Assembly: GCA_021234535.1 (NCBI GenBank)
Contig: CM037832.1
Location: 4,871,135 to 4,935,134, forward strand
Reading direction: 5' to 3'
Source of the DNA: Stichopus chloronotus
Lineage: Eukaryota; Echinodermata; Holothuroidea; Aspidochirotida; Stichopodidae
Length of the DNA stretch: 64,000 bases
Shown in pieces: positions 55,524 through 64,000 of the stretch. A program made the translations under genes and the position numbers. How positions within the stretch are numbered: the stretch's first letter is position 1; each line of letters opens with the position of its first letter. The notes under the pieces were generated by a model that saw nothing but the letters and a program-made list of their open reading frames with translations, made no database searches and was not told the origin of the DNA.

Positions 55524-56330
55524 ATTCAGGCATGAAGCTAAAAAGCAGCTCCATGGTTCAGGGCTAGTGATAGATAGACCAAAATGATGTCAGGCTAACC
55601 ACTGACACGTTGAACAAACAAAGTCAGACATTATCCTTGCTGTCTTTAGTTAATTACACTATCCTAACATTTCCATTAGGTTTTTGTTATGTGATGTCAT
55701 GAGAAGGCCTTTTGCCATATCGAGTTTCTGCGTCACTTATTGTTCCATGATGTCGTTCTGGTCTATTTCTATGGATTCAGTCCATGTGCAGAGAACTCAT
55801 TATAACTTGTACATGTATACATACCCTGTACGGTATCATCTATCCAAAACCCATTGGTTGTTTTATCAGATTTGCCAACCTCAGAAAAAGCAAACCTTGA
55901 GAATCTCATAAGAATACCTGCACTTTGATCACTCATCAAACCTAGAGATTATAAACCTATGTTATTGTAAAAAGTGTTTTCTAATTTAATTGGGAATATC
56001 AAGGATTTTTCTTCACCCTGTAGTTAGTGTACATTTTCTCTCCAAGAAAATAGTTTAAATCAAGTCACTTTTCTAGCATTACATCAGCTGCGATTCAAAT
56101 ATATAACGTTAAACCAGTGATGGAAAGCATTGGTCTTGGTACTTGAGTCTTAAATGGAAACACGTCGCATTACATCTAAGTGATTTTCGCCATGATATCT
56201 GGCATTTTCACTGTGAGGTGACCCCTATACCGTGAGACCAATGGTGAAACCGTGGGAGTTTGCAAGTCTGTTATACCTTATTACCATCATTGTACGTGAA
56301 TTGTAGGACTGTCGATCCCCATGTGGAATT
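55524..56330. other. Unique non-coding sequence
   Basis: Nothing supportable. Confidence 0.4.
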
Positions 56331-56332
56331 AA

Positions 56333-56465
56333 GTCATTGGTCGTTATCGCCTCGTTACCATGGGTAAGTACATACGTCATTGGTCGTTATTCCTCGTTAC
56401 CATGGGTATGTACATATGTCATTGGTCGTTATTCCTCGTTACCATGGGTATGTGTATACCTATGA
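56333..56465 (+). repeat. 42 bp minisatellite, three units plus decayed flank
   Basis: GTCATTGGTCGTTATTCCTC then GTTACCATGGGTATGTACAT starts at 56333, 56376 and 56418. A weaker unit (GTCATTCGTTGTTAC) follows at about 56482 and fragments (TTGTTACCATGGGTATTCATA) continue to about 56605. CpG is retained in each unit. Confidence 0.9.
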
Positions 56466-56880
56466 CTGCAGATTCATGGAAGTCATTCGTTGTTACATAT
56501 GTGGATACATTTGTCTATAGCTGTAGCGGCCTGTAGATTTGTAACATGGACTTAAAGTCATTGATACTTTTACGGTACCTTGTTACCATGGGTATTCATA
56601 TATGCATACATATGGAAGCCACCTAATTTACATGTTTGTGAATTCCTTTGTGCCAAGCCTGTAGATTCACCTGCATGCCCATTAGGACATGCATTAAGCC
56701 TTCCACAATATAGGTAACAAAATTTTGTTTTCTCATGGTAGATTCCAAGAAATTGTGTGCAATTGCCTGCTTGAAAGCCCACTCAGCTTTTGAAAGACGT
56801 CACATGTTCATGCAGAAATTGCATGATTAACCAGATATCAATTCTGTGTTGACATTTCATTGTTCTGAATTAATCATATG
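56466..56880. other. Decayed minisatellite flank and unique sequence
   Basis: Remnants of the 42 bp unit run to about 56605. Beyond that nothing is supportable. Confidence 0.4.
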
Positions 56881-57178
56881 CACGGGTGGATCAAGGTAGG
56901 AACCTACCAAGCCCACCTCCTCCCCCTTTTTTTGATGACCAACAACTTTTTGACGAATGATTTTTGTGTTTTCAAGTACTCCGAAAACGTGACAAAGTAG
57001 ATAGAACATATGCTTCCAAGATGCTAGAAAATCGCATCTAAGAGCATCTGCAATTCAAAATATTTTTGGGTAGGACACCCAACTCCCCCCACCCCTTTGT
57101 GGGTTCTTGCCGCCAAAGCTCATTTGTCATGCACAATGCATGTCCCCCCCATTTTCCAGAACCCTGGATCCGTTCCTG
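56881..57178 (-). mobile_element. Short element with GGATCCAGG-type ends (~300 bp)
   Basis: The left end CACGGGTGGATCAAGG and the inverse of the right end (CAGGAACGGATCCAGGG) are related. Both ends are followed inward by C/G runs. No target duplication was found. Resembles the two better-matched elements at 58.6 and 61.4 kb in its ends but not its interior. Orientation label arbitrary. Confidence 0.5.
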
Positions 57179-58550
57179 ACAAGCCTCATTAATGTGGCTG
57201 TAGTCCTTTCCGATTACTGACCACCTAACTAGGAAACACAACATTGCAGAGCCCTTACACCATGCCATAACTGGATTTTTTTTTTAAAAAGAACAAGTTG
57301 ACTACTTCCTGACCTTTTTGTTTTGACTTCACAGTGTCTCGAATAAAAAGCTGGTCACCTGTTACCTTTTACAGCAGCTGCAGTGCCAACTGTTGGGTGT
57401 ATGGGCATCCAGTGCTGATATCTAAGTATAGGGTTCGGTTGGAATTAAGTGCAAGCACCATGTTCTAGCCTAGACTGAAAATTGACAAGTAAATTGTCCT
57501 TTTTTTTTCAGCAAATGTCAGAAGTATGTTATAAACTAACTTAGGCAAGTGCCCACCTGTCCCTGCTGTTTGACATTGCTGTCGTTGCTGCCTTTACAAA
57601 ATTCTTTGTCCCAATTTTATGAAGTTCTGTTTTGTATCTGTGGGAAGTAGTTCTGTAGGAAGTGAGGATGCAGCATTTTTCAGTCTGCTGATGTAAACTT
57701 TCTTGGCTTTATGAATTTGATTTGTAATCACTGGTGTATTGATAGGTAATAATTTGGGGAATTAAATAGTCTCGCTTGCAATCATGATCTTGAGCATCAT
57801 CACTGTCAGGGTGACTGAATTAGATAGAATGGTTTGTTTTGATTGATTCTAACTTTCCAGAGAAAGTATAGAATTCTCAGATCATAAGTTGGTATATTGT
57901 TACCATGTATAAATACAAATTGCTAATATAGTTGTTTATTGTGCTGCAACGTATGTGATGAAGGCAACTACGTTGGCCAGATGGGCAGCAAATTTAGACA
58001 GGTTTTATACTCACAGAAAAAAAATTAAGAGTAAATCTTTCAGCTATCCTGTATCAATACACTACAGCAATGAACCCATGTCATTCATTTCCTAACTTGA
58101 GATGTATTTTCCTCAGTTGTAATTACTCTTCTGTTACCCAATAGCTAAAAGTTGGTAGTACCTGGGTAATGAAATTATCTCCTCATGCCCATGCCTTACA
58201 TATAAGACTTCGACATGTTGAGCGATCTCCCCTCAGTGTGGGGTAGGGCAGTGTGACTAATAGTTAAACACATGCTGAGTTGAAGTATGAGTGCGCATAC
58301 GTCTGTACTACACAATTTGTTTATCCTTGCGGTCTCCAAGTATGCACTGTATGTGACTATGTACAAAGCCTTTCTGATATGTTGCTTTTGAAAAACTTTT
58401 CAACATTCAGTGTTTAGTGCTAAAGGACACAGGGGTGTCTGAAATATACACTGTTTTGTAAACGCATTTGTGCTTCCACTATTGCCATGTTTGTGAAGTT
58501 TTCCACTTATATGTATATTGCATGGAACATACATGGATTTCACAAATAAT
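57179..58550. other. Unique non-coding sequence
   Basis: No gene is supportable. TTTTTTTTCAG near 57502-57512 resembles a splice acceptor, but only a short stop-closed segment follows. Confidence 0.4.
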
Positions 58551-58566
58551 TGCTAATATATGTACA

Positions 58567-58842
58567 CAGTTGTGGATCCAGAGGGAAGGGGGGGGGGGAG
58601 CAACAGACATGCACATGCATCTATTGAACGCTCAGAAAAACAAAGAGGGTCGAGAAGGGTTAAGGACAGAAGAAGGACATTATGATTTACAAGGTCAATC
58701 AGGCGCAATCAGTGACTTATCAAGTAGGCCTATATCATATGTAGACTGGTCGATACTTGATAGCAGAACCCCTTCCCCCTTAGACCTCCCCACGGTGGTG
58801 ATCCATCAGCTCTCCCACTTTCATAAAATCCTGGATACAGCA
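58567..58842 (+). mobile_element. GGATCCAG-ended short transposon, copy A
   Basis: It starts CAGTTGTGGATCCAGAGG and ends ATCCTGGATACAGCA. The interior shares ordered blocks with the element at 61392: GGCGCAATCA, TCAAGTAGGCCT, CCTCCC..GGTG..GAT(C/T)CATCAGCTCT and ATCCTGGATAC. A 10 bp direct repeat CTAATATATG occurs at 58553-58562 and 58843-58852, close to both edges and possibly a target duplication. The 134-codon frame 58468-58872 runs through it and is not protein-like. Confidence 0.7.
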
Positions 58843-58852
58843 CTAATATATG

Positions 58853-60870
58853 AAGCTATTAAAGCTATTTAAACATTTGACTTGTACCTTTCATAATTTG
58901 GAGCACTGAAGTTGTATCATATGTCATGCCAAAAAGTGAACTTAATTTAATAAAGCCAGTCTCCAGTTGTTTTGCTTTTCATCCACATGCTTGTTTCAAC
59001 TTTCCTGTAAAGGGTCAGTGCATTCTGGCTGGGTGTCTCCTGTTGTTTGCAACTATATTTTCAGTCAAACTGAGAACCTGAGCAAATGGGCAACATTGGT
59101 TGTCACAGTGAAAGAAGCTCTTTACAGAAAAAGCTTTCACTGGGGAACCCCTTCCAGCCGCTATCCATTACGTCACTGCCTGCACAACTGCACTTTCAAA
59201 GAGCAATGTACATCAGAACCAAAACTTTATCTTCTGATATCAGTGGTTCCAAGTGACAGCTGTGCGGTAGCCATAAGCAATTTCCCTCAGTAATTATCCT
59301 AATTAAATCCACCGTAAATGTGATGTTGACTGCTGCACTTTGAAGAGCTAACTATCGAATGTATTTTCTGTTTGTAGAAAATATGAACACCCACCATTGA
59401 ATAGCCAGAATGCTTTCATTTGACTGTAAATATGTTTCTTGATGACCTGATCTTGCCAAGGTTTGTGATTTGTTGTTTACAATTTGTGCATGGCGAGCAA
59501 AATAAGTGTAAGTGCAGGACAAGTACCACTGCAAGAAGTGGTAGATGTAAAGTGTAGGATAGTCATTCTGATTGGTCTACTGTATAGAGCTAGTATTGGA
59601 TAACTTCAATCAGAATTATGGATAGGCCTATTTATGTTTAGAAACATTGGTCCCATAAACTCCCAACGGAATAAACTTGCTGAGATAATAAGAGAATAAA
59701 TTTGCTGTGACAAAAAATAGATTAATGCAGATCCAAGGAGGAAAGCAAGAACCTGTGCAATGTTCATGTAGTGGGAATGAGACCCCTCACTTGACCAAGG
59801 GGGGGTGGGTGGGATTTGTAGAAGATGCATCATGTTGTATAACAAATTAATAATTGGGTTATTAGCATCCGGTATGTGTCTCAAAAAGAATGGCAAAGCT
59901 GTGCATAGTTTACCCACAGTTTTCGAGAATGTGTTTGTTTCATTTGTAATCAAACTTCTGGTCATACCCAGCGAGTTCTGGTACAGCTCACTAGACTGTG
60001 AACCAACATGTGTTGATCCTAATTGCACAATTAAAATCATTACCAGCTACTTTCATGTCCTGTGTACACTTGAATCAGTTTAATAACAGAAAAAGAGAAA
60101 AGACTGAGCTCCGATGTCGTCTGAGATCATTCCCAGACATTTCGGTAGTCTGTTGTGACATAATACCGAAAAATGAATGAAGTGAAAAATCTTCTTTAAA
60201 CTACTGATGAATTCCAGGAATAGGGATAAGTGAAGGAAAACATTTCAATACTAGATTGCCAAAGTCCAGTCAAAGGAAAGAAAATGACTTAAGTTGCCCT
60301 CTCTCTGCTAATTTGATATTGATAAGACCAGCAACAGTCTTTAGTGTGAATGATTTTTCAAGTTGGAAGCACTGTTGGAAGCACATGCTACCCTGCATTC
60401 TTTTCAGTCCAGGGATTGCCCCAGCCATTGCCGACATTCCACATCTGTTTCTTGTCAAAGTAGTTGGTCTACCCCATGGTGAATGTTTAGAGATTCTGGA
60501 AAACAAAAAAAAAACAGGGAAAAAAAAAGAATCTGAGAGGTAAACACACTTCATGGCAGAAAGGTTCCTGAGTTGCAGATAAAAAAAAAACAGAGGAATG
60601 ATACAGATCAGTTTTAGGCAGGTTATCCAATTAGCTGTCTGGAAATTGATTCCTCCTGGTTAATATAACAGGGAACAGTTATGGAAACCTGCTATAAACA
60701 TGACAGAAATCACACTATATGGTGTCTGGCAGATTGGAGGCCTGTCCCGAGCGCTGTCATTCTTATGAGATGAGGAGATACATGTCCATTCAGGACAGTT
60801 TTGACAGCGGTCAGTATATGTGATAGCTCCACGGTGTAATAATATAAAAGAGCGTATATACCTGGTGATG
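58853..60870. other. Unique non-coding sequence
   Basis: A 144-codon minus-strand frame (59606-60040) has no recognised motif. A runs occur near 60508-60531 and 60580. No array or inverted repeat noted. Confidence 0.4.
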
Positions 60871-60877
60871 TCGTGCT

Positions 60878-61003
60878 CTGTTGAGAGGACACCATTCTGT
60901 CCTTGCTCTGCCGAGGCAGTCTGCTAGCACTATGTTGGGGCAGTCTGTCACTGCTCTGTCCTGGCAGTCTGTCACTACTCTGTTGAGACAATCCACCACT
61001 GCT
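60878..61003 (-). repeat. 24 bp minisatellite, about 4-5 units
   Basis: CTCTGTCCTGGCAGTCTGTCACTG-like units repeat every 24 bp from 60906, with a partial unit before. Since 24 is a multiple of three, frames persist: on the minus strand one reads an eight-residue repeat QSSDRLPG/QHSASRLPR. The frame starts and ends in unrelated sequence, and no larger gene context is visible, so I treat it as repeat-derived. Confidence 0.85.
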
Positions 61004-61391
61004 GGATGTGCTTTAGAAAACTACCACATTGTGGTTTTTTTTTGTGCAAAAATAAGTAAAATATCACCAAATTCAGACCAAACAAAGAATAATTTTAACA
61101 ATAATTTTAGAAGAACCAGGTAAGAATATGGATCTTCCTTTTCATCATTTCATAATATTGTCGGTTTAAAACTAAATCTTCTCTCCACTGTAATAAACAC
61201 TAGTTAATAGTGAAATTTCTCTTGAAAAAAATGTGGCATATTGTCAATGTTTTCCAGATTGCTGTAAAATGGAAGAAAGACAGATTAACAGCAAAATAAC
61301 AGCAGATAAAATATTAGCCAAACCTGACAGAGAACAACTGCATTTCATTTATTAGGATTACCTGAGAACTCCAGGACCTATTGTGTCTGAG
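61004..61391. other. Unique non-coding sequence
   Basis: Nothing supportable. Confidence 0.4.
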
Positions 61392-61639
61392 CAGCGGTGG
61401 ATTCAGAGGAGGTGTAACAGGTGTGCGCCTCCTCCTATTGACAGCATGGTGTCTTGAGAACAAACAGGTGCAAGGCGCAATCATCAACATCTCAAGTAGG
61501 CCTTCATTGATGTGAAGCGTTACACAACGTTATTTACATTTTCTCAAAAGAGGGGGAAGTATCCCCTAAACCTCTCCTGGAGGTGAGGATTCATCAGCTC
61601 TGCCCCCACTATGGCAGAATCCTGGATACGCCATTGCTG
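61392..61639 (+). mobile_element. GGATTCAG-ended short transposon, copy B
   Basis: It starts CAGCGGTGGATTCAGAGG, and the inverse of its right end reads CAGCAATGGCGTATCCAGG, giving ~19 bp imperfect inverted ends. The interior matches copy A at 58567 in several blocks and in order. No 8 bp target duplication is visible. The CAGYGGYGGATYCAGG-type ends resemble hAT-like non-autonomous elements, but the class is not certain. Confidence 0.75.
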
Positions 61640-63010
61640 AGACATTTTGTTCGCCAGATGTAAGGTATGTCCTCTTTAAAACCAGCTGCAGTGGTGGTGG
61701 TCTCATGTGTGTTTCATTTCTGTCATATCCAGGGCATCACTTAGATATAAACAAAACAGGTGTTTCTACATTTTGGTTTGCCATGATAACTGTGATATTT
61801 TAGATGACAGAATTTTCCGCTTCCTTCAGGTTTGATCATCTGCCAAGCTCTGCCTCTTAACCACATTGGTTGAGGGGACTAGGGACCTGCCCCCCCTCCC
61901 ACCCACTTATGAATTCCCTCAGTTGCCCATGAACAACATAGTTTTCTTTCAAAAGAAGTAGAAAATAGAATGCACAGGAAACCACAGGAAATACAAAAGT
62001 GACCATTGAATGATAAAAGAAAAACAAGGAAATGTGGAAAAGGAAATAGTTGCCAGAATGAGAATTCAGCTTAAAGACATTTCCATCTCGCAGGGTCAAG
62101 GGTTACTTGCTTGAATCTAGTCTGGAAACCTTTTGCTTAGGAATTCCATTTACATCATTTTATTTGTCATGTTGATTGCAAGCTGAGTAAACATAGAGAA
62201 GTGAGACTGACTCCAGGTATTAATCGAGACTACATGAATAATATGTCTGTCAATGCATGGCATATTGAATGTTTCACGAAACCCCTCTGTTAAGAAAAAT
62301 GTAAGATTATCCCAATATTTTCATTTTTGAAAAGTATTTGTGACCTCAGTTCCCCTATCTTGATTGAAACCATCCCTCCTTTTTTCTCCTCCTTTAGCTA
62401 TCATCTGAGAAACTCTTATTTTTCTTTCACTGGAGAGGTACCGTTTGCATCTCTCCAGGCTCAAATTCATAATTTATTTCACGATAGGGGGCAAATTCTG
62501 CCAATTTTGTCCTGAAGTCGCAAACTCTTGTATGCAGACAGGTTAAAACTTTAAGCAAGTAGACATGAGCAGAGGATCAATTTCCAGAACTGGTGGGCTT
62601 TTGTCCTTTTAAAGTACTTCTTTTTTTTTCCAAATGGAAGTACATGCATGTTTCATAACGTAGACTGTTCTGAGAGACTTTTGGCTAGATCTCCTTGAAG
62701 GGAGAATCCTTCTCATTTTCTGTAGCTTCATTGGCCCCATAGGACAGAATCATTCATACACTGTGAATACAAGTATTGCCCTGGCTGAAACTCAATGCTG
62801 AGATCATGTGAAAAGATAACCATACGGGCCACTATTACACACATATCCCGTACTGAAAGGCCCATTGCTTTGTTGCTCAATTGTCTGATTAATATGATGC
62901 CCAAGAATATATTAAAAGCAAATGCATGGTAACATGGAGAGCACTAGGTCACTACGTGACCATTTCAGGTGAATTTCATAATCATGAAATATTCCCAACT
63001 AATGAATGTT
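61640..63010. other. Unique non-coding sequence
   Basis: No gene is supportable. A short C run lies near 61888. Confidence 0.4.
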
Positions 63011-63014
63011 GTAA

Positions 63015-63700
63015 CTGAGGCCACTAAAGCCAAATGCTTGAATGTTATTGCATGGTGGCAGTGGAGACTCTATAGCATACTGTATCTGGGTCCACTAAAA
63101 ACTTATGCTTGAATGTCATTGCATACTGTATCCTGAGGACACTAAAGTATACTGTAACTAGGGCCACTAGAGACAAATGCTTGAATGTTATCGGATACTG
63201 TAACTGGGTCCACTAAAGCAAAATACATGAATGTTATAGGATACTGTAACTGAGGCTACTAATACCAAGTGATTGAGTGTTGTAGGATGCTGCAAGTAGG
63301 GCCACTAAAGCAGAATGCTTGAATGTTGTAGGATGCTGTAACTGGGGCCACTAAAGCAGAATGAGTGAATATTGTAGGATGCTATGACTGGGGCCACTAA
63401 AATTAAATGATTGAATGTATGATTCTATAACAGGTTCCACTAAAGTTGAATGCTTGAATGTTAATGCTTGACTGTTTTAAGATGCACATAAATGGGGCCA
63501 CTAAAGCCAAATGCCTGAAGTTTGTAGGATGTCGTAGCTAGAGACACTAAAACCAAATGGTCAAATGTAGGATGCTGTAACTGGGGCTACGAATGATATA
63601 ATTGAATGTTATAAGAAGCTGTATCTGGGAAAGGCAAAATGCTAAAGACAAATGCTTGCATGTTGTACTTGAATGTGACCGCTAAATCTGAATGCTTGAA
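63015..63700 (+). repeat. 46 bp minisatellite, about 14 units
   Basis: The consensus is GGCCACTAAAGCAGAATGCT followed by TGAATGTTGTAGGATGCTGTAACTGG (46 bp). Units in the middle (about 63290-63400) are the most alike, and those at both ends carry deletions and substitutions. No frame runs through it. Confidence 0.92.
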
Positions 63701-64000
63701 TTGTGTAGTAACTTGGGTAAGGATAATCTATTCTGCTCCTGGCCGTCACTCATTTGCAATTTTCCTTTTTCTGATTGCATTTCTAACTGAGGAAGCTAGA
63801 TACCCTATTTTGGGTAAATCTTTCCAGCTTTGTATGTTTGTTCTGCATAATTACCTTAAGTGCCAAATGAACTTTTGTTGTTTGCTATTGTGACGGGAGT
63901 TCTGGTAGTCACTTGTCCATGAAAGTGCAGTTTTAAGATTTTGGTAGAATTAAAAGCCAACGTTCTAACTAGTTCACTGAAGACTTTCTCCACTCGTATG
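63701..64000. other. Window end, unremarkable
   Basis: An 84-codon frame at 63639-63893 has no recognisable content. Nothing else supportable. Confidence 0.4.

Noticed and set aside
59606..60040. 144-codon minus-strand frame
   Set aside because: Crosses a G-rich run and matches no family that I recognise.

Overview
The window looks like non-coding nuclear DNA from a eukaryote. There is no long open reading frame (the longest non-repetitive frames are 130-150 codons and look like chance), no recognisable protein domain, no operon-like packing, no rRNA and no convincing tRNA. The sequence is AT-rich and CpG-poor (many TpG/CpA), and it is full of minisatellites and short inverted-repeat transposons. 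This mix suggests an invertebrate animal. The style of the dispersed repeats, especially units of about 150 bp carrying the nuclear-receptor-like motif AGGTCAAAGGTCA, made me think of a marine deuterostome such as an echinoderm or hemichordate. That placement is a weak inference from memory of repeat style.

Layout. 1-1.2 kb: two minisatellites. 1.2-6.8 kb: mostly unique sequence. 6.8-12.2 kb: a repeat-rich block in which three copies of a ~1.0-1.1 kb non-autonomous DNA transposon sit inside an AGGTCA-bearing tandem array (two copies back to back) and inside a CAT/ATC-rich simple repeat (third copy). The element has ~32 bp terminal inverted repeats and a near-perfect 31-33 bp palindrome close to its 5' end. 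The third copy carries a rearranged, enlarged 71 bp palindrome that looks like a template-switch product. 12.4-12.9 kb: a 32 bp minisatellite. 13.7-14.0 kb: weak exon-like segments. 16.3 kb: a small hAT-like element. 17.7-19.2 kb: blocks that look like conserved non-coding DNA. 20.8-23.1 kb: a minisatellite, a ~415 bp foldback, a dispersed repeat and a hairpin. 24.2 kb: a 75 bp exon-like segment. 28.5 kb: a minisatellite. 34.7 kb: a 194 bp direct duplication. 36.2 kb: a TTAA-flanked element. 39.4-40.2 kb: a hAT-like element with a near-perfect 8 bp target duplication. 41.6-42.3 kb: a second AGGTCA array. 43.0-43.5 kb: a minisatellite split by a TA-flanked element. 45.8-48.6 kb: three repeat arrays. 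51.1 kb: a foldback element. 54.6 kb: second copy of the dispersed repeat. 56.3-61.6 kb: minisatellites and a GGATCCAG-ended element family. 63.0-63.7 kb: a 46 bp minisatellite.

The safest reading is the intronic or intergenic territory of one or more large genes. No coding gene can be called with confidence. The three exon-like segments listed are hypotheses built on splice-site appearance alone. I found no clear novel biochemical system. The most unusual structure is the palindrome-bearing transposon family and its rearranged third copy.
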